DNA of 64,000 bases from an uncultured Cellvibrionales bacterium (GTDB lineage: Bacteria > Pseudomonadota > Gammaproteobacteria > Pseudomonadales > Porticoccaceae). Below, one piece after another: positions 1 through 8,105 of the stretch. The notes beneath the pieces were generated by a model. That model was not told the DNA's origin. It was given only the letters and a program-made list of their open reading frames with translations, and did no database searches. Made by a program: the position numbers and the translations under genes. How positions within the stretch are numbered: the first letter of the stretch is position 1; every line of letters begins with the position of its first letter. The stretch covers positions 1-64,000 of the forward strand of contig CAJXWQ010000005.1 of NCBI GenBank assembly GCA_913062605.1, in the 5' to 3' direction.

Positions 1-75
1 GCTTTCTCGCTCGACTTGCATGTGTTAGGCCTGCCGCCAGCGTTCAATCTGAGCCATGATCAAACTCTTCAGTTT
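1..75 (-). rRNA. rrs: 16S ribosomal RNA, 5' end only
   Basis: Read on the minus strand, the first 75 bases are the canonical start of bacterial 16S rRNA, including the universal 27F primer site AGAGTTTGATCATGGCTCAG and the downstream stretch ending in the ACATGCAAGTCGAGCG region. The mature 5' end should lie near base 75, judged by alignment to the E. coli start. The rest of the gene runs out of the window to the left, so copy number and taxonomy cannot be read here. Confidence 0.97.
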
Positions 76-266
76 AATCTTTAACCTCTATCTTCCCTAT
101 AAAGAGTCGACAAGAGGGAGCAGTTTCACTAAACCAGCGATACTACTCAAAAACTTAGCTCAAACACTTTCTGCTTACCAAATTACTTCTTTTGGTGAGA
201 TACTTGCATTTGATGATTCGTTGTCACTTGAATCGTCTCAGCAAGCACCCACACGCATTATCTGAT

Positions 267-282
267 CAATTGTTAAAGAACG
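267..282 (-). promoter_or_regulatory. boxA antitermination site in rrn leader
   Basis: On the minus strand the leader contains GTTCTTTAACAATTG, close to the boxA consensus bound by NusB and NusE (S10), which load the antitermination complex on rRNA transcripts. It lies about 190 bases before the 16S 5' end and just downstream of the proximal promoter, the usual position. The leader between boxA and 16S is AT-rich and should hold the RNase III stem strand, which cannot be paired here because the 16S 3' side is outside the window. Confidence 0.8.
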
Positions 283-306
283 TTGCTCTCTAGGAGCGGG
301 CTGCGT

Positions 307-334
307 ATTCTAATGATCGCCGCCTTAATGTCAA
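307..334 (-). promoter_or_regulatory. rrn promoter, proximal (third of three)
   Basis: On the minus strand: -35 TTGACA (334-329), 16-base spacer, -10 TAGAAT (312-307), followed by a GC-containing discriminator (ACGCAGCCCG). The 16-base spacer and GC-rich discriminator are typical of stringently controlled rRNA promoters. It is the promoter nearest the 16S gene, just upstream of boxA. Confidence 0.8.
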
Positions 335-420
335 CAGAGTAATGTGATATTTCGTATTAAAAATCTCAACACTTACTTCTGCTAACTTTCCGCTTGAAAT
401 CAACCTCGAAGCGGACGCGC

Positions 421-448
421 ATTCTAGCGCCTTACACCCTGTTGTCAA
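421..448 (-). promoter_or_regulatory. rrn promoter, middle (second of three)
   Basis: On the minus strand: -35 TTGACA (448-443), 16-base spacer, -10 TAGAAT (426-421), then the discriminator GCGCGTCCGC. The sequence just upstream of the -35 is extremely rich in A and T runs (about 455-482) and looks like a strong UP element for the RNA polymerase alpha subunit. Core elements match the proximal promoter exactly. Confidence 0.8.
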
Positions 449-533
449 CGGCTTTCTGTAAAAATATTTTTTCTTTTTTACAGTGCCTTTGTCGGGCCTC
501 GAAACGAGCAACTATCCCCGAATCGAGGCGCGC

Positions 534-561
534 ATTCTATCGATTAATCTCACTCCGTCAA
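534..561 (-). promoter_or_regulatory. rrn promoter, distal (first of three)
   Basis: On the minus strand: -35 TTGACG (561-556), 16-base spacer, -10 TAGAAT (539-534), then the discriminator GCGCGCCTCG. An A-rich stretch lies upstream of the -35 (about 562-590). It shares the -10 hexamer, spacer length and GC-rich discriminator with the two promoters downstream, so all three probably drive the rRNA operon. Confidence 0.72.
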
Positions 562-633
562 CGTCTTTCTTCATTTTTATTTTCACTGGTGTAAATCTGT
601 CTACTTAGCATTCAACTTGATGCCCTTTTAACC

Positions 634-665
634 AAAAAAAAGCCCGACTTATAAGCCGGGCTTTT
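634..665 (-). terminator. Rho-independent terminator of tyrS
   Basis: Just past the tyrS stop on the minus strand is the stem AGCCCGGCTT / AAGTCGGGCT with a short AT loop, followed by eight T residues. The one imperfect position is a G-U pair on the minus-strand transcript but an A-C mismatch on the other, which fixes the orientation. It separates tyrS from the rrn promoters, which fire in the same direction. Confidence 0.88.
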
Positions 666-683
666 ACTCATCTGACAATACCG

Positions 684-1991
684 TCAGATCAACTCAAATA
701 AATGATGCTTTTTCTTGCCAAGCTTCACCATAAAGAATCGGCCGTAGAGTGCACACTCTGGCGCAAAACACTCTGCAGCTTTCATATTATCGTCGGCACC
801 TTTCGACACACCGTTAATGAACACTGCATTTCGACCCAGCGCATCTTTTGCCTCTCTCCCCGCCTTTACCAGACCGCTGTCAGTAAATAGGCCTGTGAGC
901 ATCTGCCCATCAAGCTCCGCCGCACTGAGGTTGCTGGCGGGCATGCCGTCCTGTTTGAGCTGCTCGAGATCACCTTCTGTTAGCGACCCTAAGCCCCCAG
1001 AGAACAATGCCTCAGTGATTCTTTCAGCAGCTTTTAATCCACCTATACCATGCACTAGCTCTGTCACCTCCCTTGACAGAATACCCTGAGCAGACTTTCT
1101 ACCCTGAATCTCCGCATCGGCCCGCTCAATCGCCTCTATCTCAACAATCGATAGAAAGGTGAAATAACGGAGAAACTTATAGGCATCCGCATCCGCTGTA
1201 TTTAACCAGAACTGATAGAAGGCATAGGGCGAGGTTTTCGCTGGATCAAGCCAAATAGTACCTGTTTCAGTTTTACCGAACTTAGTGCCATCTGACTTGG
1301 TCACCAACGGCAAAGTCATACCAAAGACTTGGTTACCATTTAGCCTGCGGGCAAGATCAATACCGCCAGTTATGTTACCCCACTGATCTGAGCCACCTAT
1401 TTGTAACGTACAGTCATGCAAGCGATTGAGTTTGGCAAAATCATAAGACTGCAACAACATGTAAGTGAACTCGGTATAGGAGATACCCGCGCCCTCCCGA
1501 TCAAGTCGCTGCTTAACCGACTCCTTGTTCACCATATTATTAACAGAGAAATGTTTGCCTACATCTCGCAAAAAGCTCAACAGGTCTATCTTACCGATCC
1601 AATCCAGATTATTGACCACCTCTGCCGAACTCTCTCCGGTATCGAAATCAATAAATTGCGAAACCTGTGTTCTGATACGCTCGACCCAACTTGTCACTAC
1701 CTCAGCAGTGTTAAGTTTTCTCTCTTGAGCCTTGAAACTGGGATCACCAATTAAACCTGTGGCGCCACCCACCAAAGCAATAGGCTTATGGCCTGCCTGC
1801 TGGAAACGCCGCAAAGCCAACAATGGCACCAAACTTCCAATATGCAAACTGTCTGCAGTGGGATCAAAGCCACAATAAAGGGTACGACAACCACTCGACA
1901 GGTGTTCAGCCAACTCACCATCACCAGTCATCTGGGCAATCAGGCCTCGGGCCTGTAATTCAGCTATCAACTCTGTACCGCTTGTGGACAT
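684..1991 (-). CDS. tyrS: Tyrosine--tRNA ligase
   Basis: Charges tRNA-Tyr with tyrosine in two ATP-dependent steps in the cytosol. The 435-residue product is the usual length for the TyrS1 type. It has a Rossmann catalytic core with the class I HIGH-type motif HIGS near residues 50-53 inside the typical [10 protein letters not shown] context, and the KMSKS-equivalent KFGKT near 237-241. The C-terminal 70 residues form an S4 RNA-binding domain. The start aligns with the family N-terminus. It is divergent from the M23 peptidase gene and ends in a clear terminator before the rRNA promoters. The adjacency to an M23 peptidase and anmK is common in gammaproteobacteria. Confidence 0.97.
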   Translation of the reverse strand: MSTSGTELIAELQARGLIAQMTGDGELAEHLSSGCRTLYCGFDPTADSLHIGSLVPLLALRRFQQAGHKPIALVGGATGLIGDPSFKAQERKLNTAEVVTSWVERIRTQVSQFIDFDTGESSAEVVNNLDWIGKIDLLSFLRDVGKHFSVNNMVNKESVKQRLDREGAGISYTEFTYMLLQSYDFAKLNRLHDCTLQIGGSDQWGNITGGIDLARRLNGNQVFGMTLPLVTKSDGTKFGKTETGTIWLDPAKTSPYAFYQFWLNTADADAYKFLRYFTFLSIVEIEAIERADAEIQGRKSAQGILSREVTELVHGIGGLKAAERITEALFSGGLGSLTEGDLEQLKQDGMPASNLSAAELDGQMLTGLFTDSGLVKAGREAKDALGRNAVFINGVSKGADDNMKAAECFAPECALYGRFFMVKLGKKKHHLFELI

Positions 1992-2159
1992 ACTTTTATC
2001 TCGTATTTCTGCCGACTGAAAGGACGCAAACGATACCTTATCCCGTTACAAAAACAAGTATTGCCCTGCTTGAAATAAGCTACATCCAGTGGGATTGCGG
2101 CTCTTTCTATTATATATTGCACTATTAAGCACACTACTTACGGTACCTCTTAAGCTGCT

Positions 2160-3575
2160 ATGTCCCAAGCTAACTATATGCGCGACCCCAAAGGCCCGTC
2201 ATTCTGGCAACGCCTAACCGCCAAAAAGCTGCCCAAGCCACACCTTATTACGGTTGGAGCCGTTGCTTTGTTTGCTATTGGACTGCTCGCCATGCTCCCC
2301 AGTAAAGAAGCCGCAGCCAAACGCCAAGAAGTCAGCATTGACCTCAGCTTTCAAGAAAGTGATGGTCACGTTATTGCCGCTGAGAACCAAATCGCGATTA
2401 CCGTCGACCGACTATCAAACACCAAGCCTGTAGCCGCCCCTGATGTCTCCGAGCTAACTGACAGCCTAAATTGGAAAACGCAAACTGTTCGCAGTGGTGA
2501 CAACCTTAGCACCCTATTCCAACGGGCATCTCTGGATGCCGGTGACGTCTATCGGCTAATGTCATCCACGCCCTTGGCTAAACCTCTGGTTGATATCCGC
2601 CCCGGCCAGGAAATTCAGCTAGGCCTGAATAAAGCAGGCGAGCTAACACAGCTTAAATACATCAAGTCAAAGCTTGAGTCTTACCTCTACACAAACTCAG
2701 AGGTAGGCAGTGGCCAAAAATTCACTGGTCAACATATCCTGCTTGAGCCCGAAATAATGACGGCGTACCGCGAATCTGTGATCAAGGATTCTCTGTTTCT
2801 GGCAGGTGACCGCGCGCAACTACCCCATGGCATGATTATGGAGCTGGCCAACATCTTCGGGTGGGATATCGATTTTGCATTGGATATCCGTAAAGGTGAT
2901 CGTTTTTCCTTGCTCTATGAAGAGAAGTTTCTCGACGGTGAAAAAATTGGCAACGGCAACATCTTGAGTGCAGAGTTTACCAACCAGGGTAAACCCTTCC
3001 GGGCGGTTCGCTACCAAAATAGCAAAGGGCTAGCCAACTACTACACGCCAGAAGGATATAGTATGCGCAAAGCCTTTCTACGCGCACCGCTGGACTTTGC
3101 CCGTATCAGCTCAGGGTTTAACCTTCGTCGCAAGCACCCTATTCACAAAAATATCCGCGCTCACCGCGGCGTAGATTATGCAGCACCCCGAGGCACACCT
3201 ATTTTCTCCGCTGGTGATGGCAGGGTTTCAGCAACAGGCTACAGCAAGGCTAACGGCAATTATGTGTTCATTCAGCACGGACAGCGCTTTACCACAAAAT
3301 ATCTTCACCTGAACAAACGCAAAGTGAAAAAAGGTCAGTTGGTAAAACAACGCCAGGTAATTGGTACTGTCGGCTCCACAGGCTACGCCACCGGTCCACA
3401 CTTGCACTACGAGTTTCTGGTTAATGGTGTACATCGCAATCCGCGAACAGTGGCACTACCCCAAGCCAAACCCATCCCCGTACAAGAACGCGTAAAGTTT
3501 GAACAAGATACAGCCCCACTAATGATGCAACTGGCCAGCTATCAACAGTCCTCAATGCTGGCTTTAGCTAATTAG
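2160..3575 (+). CDS. Murein DD-endopeptidase, M23 family (MepM/YebA-like)
   Basis: Probably cleaves peptide crosslinks of peptidoglycan during wall growth. The 471-residue protein has a single N-terminal membrane anchor (about 31-50), an OapA/LysM-like domain around 105-160 (VRSGDNLSTLF), and a C-terminal M23 domain. Zinc and catalytic residues are visible as H335 and D339 in HRGVD and H414 and H416 in HLHYEF. Length and domain order match E. coli MepM. It lies divergent from tyrS and three bases before anmK, so endopeptidase and anhydro-MurNAc recycling are probably co-transcribed. All catalytic residues are present, so it should be an active hydrolase rather than an EnvC/NlpD-type activator. 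Confidence 0.88.
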   Translation: MSQANYMRDPKGPSFWQRLTAKKLPKPHLITVGAVALFAIGLLAMLPSKEAAAKRQEVSIDLSFQESDGHVIAAENQIAITVDRLSNTKPVAAPDVSELTDSLNWKTQTVRSGDNLSTLFQRASLDAGDVYRLMSSTPLAKPLVDIRPGQEIQLGLNKAGELTQLKYIKSKLESYLYTNSEVGSGQKFTGQHILLEPEIMTAYRESVIKDSLFLAGDRAQLPHGMIMELANIFGWDIDFALDIRKGDRFSLLYEEKFLDGEKIGNGNILSAEFTNQGKPFRAVRYQNSKGLANYYTPEGYSMRKAFLRAPLDFARISSGFNLRRKHPIHKNIRAHRGVDYAAPRGTPIFSAGDGRVSATGYSKANGNYVFIQHGQRFTTKYLHLNKRKVKKGQLVKQRQVIGTVGSTGYATGPHLHYEFLVNGVHRNPRTVALPQAKPIPVQERVKFEQDTAPLMMQLASYQQSSMLALAN

Positions 3576-3578
3576 TAG

Positions 3579-4712
3579 ATGCCATCAATGCCAGGCGTAA
3601 AGCTTTATATAGGACTCATGTCCGGTACCAGTGCCGACAGCATTGATGCCGCTCTGGTCGATATGACCTCGGACTGCCCCCAGTTAATTGCCACACACTC
3701 CGCCGATATTAGAACACTCAAACCAGAAATCCACGCATTGGCCTCGCGTGGCGAGAATGAGATACACCGGATGGGTCAACTGGATCGTGAATTGGGGTTG
3801 CACTTTGCCCAAGCTGCCAACGAACTGATTACCCAGCAAAAACTTTCAGCCGCAGATATAACGGCTATCGGCAGCCACGGCCAGACCATTCGTCACTTTC
3901 CACCAAATAACAGCGATGAGCACGCCTATAGCCTACAAGTGGGTGATCCCAACACCATTGCCCAGCTAACAGGCATTACCACGGTGGCAGATTTTCGTCG
4001 TCGCGATATTGCCCTTGGTGGCCACGGTGCGCCATTAGTACCGGCTTTTCACCAAGCTATTTTCGAAAAACCTGGATTCTCCAGAGCCATCGTCAATATA
4101 GGGGGCATGGCCAATATCACCCTACTGCCCGGCGATAGTTCACCTTCGTCACTACTAGGCTATGACACAGGGCCCGGCAATGCGTTGATGGACAGCTGGA
4201 TCAATCAAAACCTTGGTCAACCCTATGATAAGAATGGTCACTGGGCTGCACAGGGACAGGTGATTGACGCACTCCTACAACAAATGCTGGGAACACCCTA
4301 CCTATCGCAGTTTGCACCCAAGAGTACCGGGCCAGAACTATTTAATCTCTCTTGGCTAATAGGCCACCTCAACCAGATACCGGAAGTTAGCGCTGTCGAT
4401 GTTCAGGCCACATTGCTTGAATTTACGGCCCACACTATCTCAGAAGCACTGAGATCACACACACCGTTAGCAACGGAAGTATTTTTCTGTGGCGGCGGCA
4501 CCTACAACACGGCTCTTATACAACGGCTGGAAACCTTGCTGCATCCAACACTAATTGCTAGTACTGAACCGCTGGGCATCGCGCCTGAGTGGGTCGAAGC
4601 TGTGGCCTTTGCCTGGCTGGCCAAGCAGACCCTTGAAGGGAAACCCGGCAATGCTCCGACGGTAACGGGCGCGTCAAAGGCCTCCATATTGGGCGCCATT
4701 TATCCTGCTTAG
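3579..4712 (+). CDS. anmK: Anhydro-N-acetylmuramic acid kinase
   Basis: Converts 1,6-anhydro-MurNAc released from the wall to MurNAc-6-phosphate, opening the anhydro ring while phosphorylating it; part of cytosolic cell-wall recycling. The 377-residue product has the family hallmark LMSGTSADSIDAAL at the N-terminus, the VGDPNTIAQLTG and DFRRRDIALGG blocks, and the C-terminal FCGGGTYN segment. It follows the M23 gene by three bases. Two ATG codons (3579 and 3588) could start it; the first is used here, but neither has a strong ribosome site. Convergent with the DsrE-like gene; no clear terminator is seen between them. Confidence 0.95.
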   Translation: MPSMPGVKLYIGLMSGTSADSIDAALVDMTSDCPQLIATHSADIRTLKPEIHALASRGENEIHRMGQLDRELGLHFAQAANELITQQKLSAADITAIGSHGQTIRHFPPNNSDEHAYSLQVGDPNTIAQLTGITTVADFRRRDIALGGHGAPLVPAFHQAIFEKPGFSRAIVNIGGMANITLLPGDSSPSSLLGYDTGPGNALMDSWINQNLGQPYDKNGHWAAQGQVIDALLQQMLGTPYLSQFAPKSTGPELFNLSWLIGHLNQIPEVSAVDVQATLLEFTAHTISEALRSHTPLATEVFFCGGGTYNTALIQRLETLLHPTLIASTEPLGIAPEWVEAVAFAWLAKQTLEGKPGNAPTVTGASKASILGAIYPA

Positions 4713-4805
4713 GTTTTTATCGAGCATCAACGACAATGGATGTGATAGGAATAAAATACTAGGAAGAAGGTGGACTAGGGGCCGTATTCTTTTGCCCGCT
4801 ATTTT

Positions 4806-5291
4806 CTAAAAATAAATATATTTCTCGACCTCAATCAGCCGGGTTATCTCAGCTGGGCCGTAAGGTACTGTGCCCACAAAGGGGAATAGTGTTTTGATAT
4901 CGAGCCCCATAATTTGGGCTGAGGCCTCGCAGACCCTGATGTCAATGACCTGAAAAGCAGTCAGCTTGGCGGCTAAGTCAATAATAGGCTTGTATTGCGA
5001 ATAGTTCTCTTTAAAAAAGATACCCACTTCTGAACCATGAATAACCAACACCAAGGGTGGTATTTCTTCCTCACGCATTCCCTCGCCGTGATAAAAACTT
5101 TCAGCCCTACGCAGCGCAGCGGCCACCCCGTCGGGATTATTCAATTCAATACGGCCCAAATAGCCGGGCGGCTGCTCCTCTGTCTGAACTAGACCGTTTC
5201 CCGATAGCAGGCCTCCACCCGCTGTGACCCAGCAGGCCCAACCCAGGGTTGTCAAAAGAACGAGTACGTTTAACGTCCGCTGAAGACTCAA
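4806..5291 (-). CDS. DsrE-like domain protein with signal peptide
   Basis: A 161-residue protein with a hydrophobic N-terminal export signal (about residues 7-25, ending near TAGGG) and a DsrE/DsrF-like fold. The fold is suggested by IPPLVLVIHGSEVGIFF, the helix with LAAKLTAF, then IDIRVCEAS and the closing VPYGPAEITRLIE. Cytosolic DsrE proteins relay sulfur; exported relatives of this kind have no settled role. One Cys (in VCEAS) lies where sulfur-carrying cysteines occur in the family. It directly follows erpA with a three-base gap, so it is probably the last gene of the argC-erpA run. The link to Fe-S assembly is suggested only by position. Confidence 0.7.
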   Translation of the reverse strand: MSLQRTLNVLVLLTTLGWACWVTAGGGLLSGNGLVQTEEQPPGYLGRIELNNPDGVAAALRRAESFYHGEGMREEEIPPLVLVIHGSEVGIFFKENYSQYKPIIDLAAKLTAFQVIDIRVCEASAQIMGLDIKTLFPFVGTVPYGPAEITRLIEVEKYIYF

Positions 5292-5294
5292 AGA

Positions 5295-5648
5295 TCACAC
5301 CGAAAAGGATGAACCGCAACCACAGGTAGTCGTCGCATTGGGGTTGGTAATGGTGAAACGTGAGCCTTGAAGCCCTTCTTCATAGTCAACCGTGGATCCA
5401 TTTAAATACTGAAAACTCAGCGGGTCTGCCAATACAGAAACTCCATCTTTCTCAACAATCGTATCATCCTCGGCCACCAGCTCATCAAAACTAAAGCCGT
5501 ACTGAAAGCCTGAACAACCACCGCCGGTGACAAATACCCGCAGTTTTAAATCTGGGTTACCTTCTTCTTCAACCAGACTTCTTACCTTTGCCACTGCATT
5601 TTCTGAAATATACAGTGGCATGGGTGTAAATGTTTCGATACCTGACAT
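5295..5648 (-). CDS. erpA: Iron-sulfur cluster insertion protein ErpA
   Basis: A-type carrier delivering [Fe-S] clusters to apoproteins, including those of isoprenoid synthesis and respiration. The 117-residue product has the three conserved cysteines, C45 in [11 protein letters not shown] and C109/C111 in the C-terminal CGCGSSFSV. The start is set at the ATG at 5648, because AGGAG ends five bases before it. An in-frame TTG at 5663 would overlap that ribosome site and adds non-conserved residues. It sits between the bactofilin and DsrE-like genes in one direction, probably in one transcript. Confidence 0.96.
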   Translation of the reverse strand: MSGIETFTPMPLYISENAVAKVRSLVEEEGNPDLKLRVFVTGGGCSGFQYGFSFDELVAEDDTIVEKDGVSVLADPLSFQYLNGSTVDYEEGLQGSRFTITNPNATTTCGCGSSFSV

Positions 5649-5719
5649 GAGTACTCCTGACAAAACTATTAAGAATGCACAACAGGGCTAATACCCAAGC
5701 ATTCCAGTCAAGTATTCTA

Positions 5720-6151
5720 TCATAAACTAGGTGTCTCCTGGCTAGAGTCTGCCGTATTTTCTAACGGCACCACATTGCTCGGCTCTTCTGTGGCTTGATG
5801 GACAAAGCTGCCGTTTACTTGGGCACCCTTCTCAATCTCAATTAATACATAGTGTAGATTACCTTCGACCACAGCTTTATCTGCCAGTTCGACTTGATGA
5901 CTGGAAAAGATATTGCCTTCAATGTGTCCATTGATGACCACCACAGGGACACGCACATCACCCACCAGCTTCCCATCAGGGAGTATACGTACTCGGGCTT
6001 CGGTACCTTCTTCAGCAACGACGTTTCCTGTTACCTGGCCTTCCACCTCCAGATTACCAGAAAAATGAATATCACCAATTACATGAGTACCACCAGCAAT
6101 CAACGTTGTATTACCCGCTGCAAAGGGTACCGACTTATTTTTCTTACGCAT
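5720..6151 (-). CDS. Bactofilin (polymer-forming cytoskeletal protein)
   Basis: Bactofilins assemble without nucleotide into filaments that position wall-modifying or morphogenetic proteins. The 143-residue product has a short basic N-terminal tail and a central beta-helix of regularly spaced hydrophobic and glycine residues from about 15 to 120 (IAGGTHVIGDIHFSGNLEVE and following turns), with a flexible acidic C-terminus. The domain (DUF583) covers nearly the whole protein. It lies 11 bases after the DUF6776-type membrane protein gene and upstream of erpA, a neighbourhood seen in other gammaproteobacteria. The basic N-terminus could help membrane binding. Confidence 0.92.
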   Translation of the reverse strand: MRKKNKSVPFAAGNTTLIAGGTHVIGDIHFSGNLEVEGQVTGNVVAEEGTEARVRILPDGKLVGDVRVPVVVINGHIEGNIFSSHQVELADKAVVEGNLHYVLIEIEKGAQVNGSFVHQATEEPSNVVPLENTADSSQETPSL

Positions 6152-6162
6152 GCTTCACCTCT

Positions 6163-6879
6163 CTATAGGACGCTTACTCGCCAATCAAATTGTCGCTCCA
6201 CCCGGCTACCGCTAACACCAACCTTCATGATAGAGACCGCTATTACCCGTGGCTGAAACCCAGAAGGAATCGTTAGAACACCCTCGACCACATGAAAATA
6301 CTTAAACTCCGTCTTAATCGGTAACTGCTCTAACTGATCATCAAAATCTTCTAAACCAATGGTGACCTCTTTCCCATCCTGCACACCCACTACATCAACT
6401 TTGATACTCACCTTTATCCGCTTCAGCTTCTTCTCTTTTTGCTGAACAACCAATCGGTAAGCAATGCCTTCCTGCTCAGAATGCCGCTTCAATAGCAGCT
6501 CACCGATCAACAAGCCACTTTCTGAGCCACCCTCCTGCAGCAAGTTGCGATATAGACCAAGCTCTTCTTCATCCACAGCCATCTCCGACTGCAACGATGT
6601 CACCAGTTGACGGACATACTCCAGGGCGAGCCGGTCTACATTAGAAGCCAATTCTGCATTAATAAGTTTTTGACTGATCTCATCAAGCTGCACCTGTAGC
6701 ACTTCAAGTTCGTCAGCCTGCTGACTCTTATCAACCATGGCCTGATCAAATAACTGCATTCCCAACAGAATGCCCACGGAGAAAACAGTCCCCACCAGCA
6801 ATAGCCACAGGCCTATTTCACGCTTGCGATTATCCGGTTTGTGTGGCCGAACAACCAGCTTGTGACTGGGATCCGTCAT
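6163..6879 (-). CDS. DUF6776-type single-pass membrane protein
   Basis: No biochemical role is known to me. The 238-residue protein has a basic cytosolic N-terminus, one membrane span (about 23-43) and a coiled coil from about 48 to 112. A compact C-terminal domain follows, of alternating strands ending in IAVSIMKVGVSGSR and a conserved FDWRV tail. Its ATG overlaps the argC stop by one base (TGATG), implying translational coupling, and the bactofilin gene follows 11 bases later. By topology and neighbour it may be a membrane partner of the bactofilin; that is inference. The DUF6776 assignment is from recollection of the family layout. Confidence 0.7.
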   Translation of the reverse strand: MTDPSHKLVVRPHKPDNRKREIGLWLLLVGTVFSVGILLGMQLFDQAMVDKSQQADELEVLQVQLDEISQKLINAELASNVDRLALEYVRQLVTSLQSEMAVDEEELGLYRNLLQEGGSESGLLIGELLLKRHSEQEGIAYRLVVQQKEKKLKRIKVSIKVDVVGVQDGKEVTIGLEDFDDQLEQLPIKTEFKYFHVVEGVLTIPSGFQPRVIAVSIMKVGVSGSRVERQFDWRVSVL

Positions 6880-7925
6880 CAGGGCAATAGTGCTGGAGCC
6901 TCTAGCCCAGCACTTTCTGGCAAACCAAACATAATGTTCATATTCTGTATGGCCTGACCCGAAGCCCCTTTGACCAAATTATCCTCAACTACAAGCACGA
7001 CAACTTTATTGCCGCCCTGTGGCCGAAATACACTGATCCGGCAGGTGTTGGAACCTCTGACAGAACGTGTTTGTGGATGACTGCCCGCAGGCATCACATC
7101 CACAAATGGTTCATCCTTGAAACAATCTTCGTAGAGCTGCTGCAACTCAACTTCAGAGTAATCAAGCGCTGTGCCCTTAAGTGTTGCATACAGTGTCGAA
7201 TGAATACCCCGGATAATGGGCAGCAGATGCGGCACAAAGGTAAGGTCCACGGGTGAACCGGCAATGTCCATCAGCCCCTGCTCAATTTCCGGTAAATGCC
7301 GATGACCTGGCACCCCATAAGCTTTGAAACTATCGGTGGTCTCGGCCAACAAATTATTCACACTCGCCTGACGACCCGCACCGCTGGCACCCGATGCCGA
7401 ATTAGCAATCAGGTCGCTGGTATCAACCAGCCCTTTCTCAAGCAATGGTAAAAACCCTAATTGCACACTGGTGGGGTAGCAGCCCGGGCAGGCGATCAGC
7501 CGAGCATCTTTTATTTTGTCCCGGTTCACTTCCGGCAAACCATACACTGCCTCACCCACTAATTCAGGGCAGGCATGGGGCTGGTTGTACCACTTTTCCC
7601 ACAGAGTAATATCCCGTATCCGAAAATCTGCTGACAGATCGATAACTTTAATACCCTTTTTAAGTAATTCAGGCACCGTACTCTGAGCCACCCCGTGAGG
7701 CGTGGCAAAAAACACCACATCACAGTGATCCAGACCCCCATCAGCAGGATCAGTAAACGGCAGGTCGAAGTGCCCCCGCAGGTTTGGAAATAAATCAGAC
7801 ACAGGCCGACCGGCCTCTCCACGAGAGGTAATCGCCGTCACTTTCACATTGGGGTGGGTAGCCAACAATCTCAACAATTCAACGCCGGTATACCCTGTAC
7901 CGCCAACAATGCCTACTTTAATCAC
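6879..7925 (-). CDS. argC: N-acetyl-gamma-glutamyl-phosphate reductase
   Basis: Third step of arginine synthesis: NADPH-dependent reduction of N-acetylglutamyl-5-phosphate to the semialdehyde. The 348-residue product has the nucleotide-binding motif GGTGYTG (8-14) and the active-site cysteine C149 in ACPGCYPTS. The HRHLPEIEQ block near the substrate site is also present. The start is a GTG at 7925, fixed because the protein begins directly with the conserved MIKVGIVGG strand; an AGGAA-type ribosome site lies upstream. It heads the minus-strand run to DUF6776, bactofilin, erpA and the DsrE-like gene. No ARG-box was identified upstream. Confidence 0.96.
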   Translation of the reverse strand: MIKVGIVGGTGYTGVELLRLLATHPNVKVTAITSRGEAGRPVSDLFPNLRGHFDLPFTDPADGGLDHCDVVFFATPHGVAQSTVPELLKKGIKVIDLSADFRIRDITLWEKWYNQPHACPELVGEAVYGLPEVNRDKIKDARLIACPGCYPTSVQLGFLPLLEKGLVDTSDLIANSASGASGAGRQASVNNLLAETTDSFKAYGVPGHRHLPEIEQGLMDIAGSPVDLTFVPHLLPIIRGIHSTLYATLKGTALDYSEVELQQLYEDCFKDEPFVDVMPAGSHPQTRSVRGSNTCRISVFRPQGGNKVVVLVVEDNLVKGASGQAIQNMNIMFGLPESAGLEAPALLP

Positions 7926-8105
7926 AATACTGATGTTCCTGTCATGGGTCTGTGAAGCTGCTTATAATAGCGCAAACACCCGTGTAAGAAACACGCCCTG
8001 CTTCACTATGGTCGGATATGGTCGAGAGAAGCGTTAAGAACGTGTTGAGATCGCAGCAAAAGCGGCCTTAATACGCGACCTTAAAAAGAAAGCTGAGAAT
8101 TTGGT

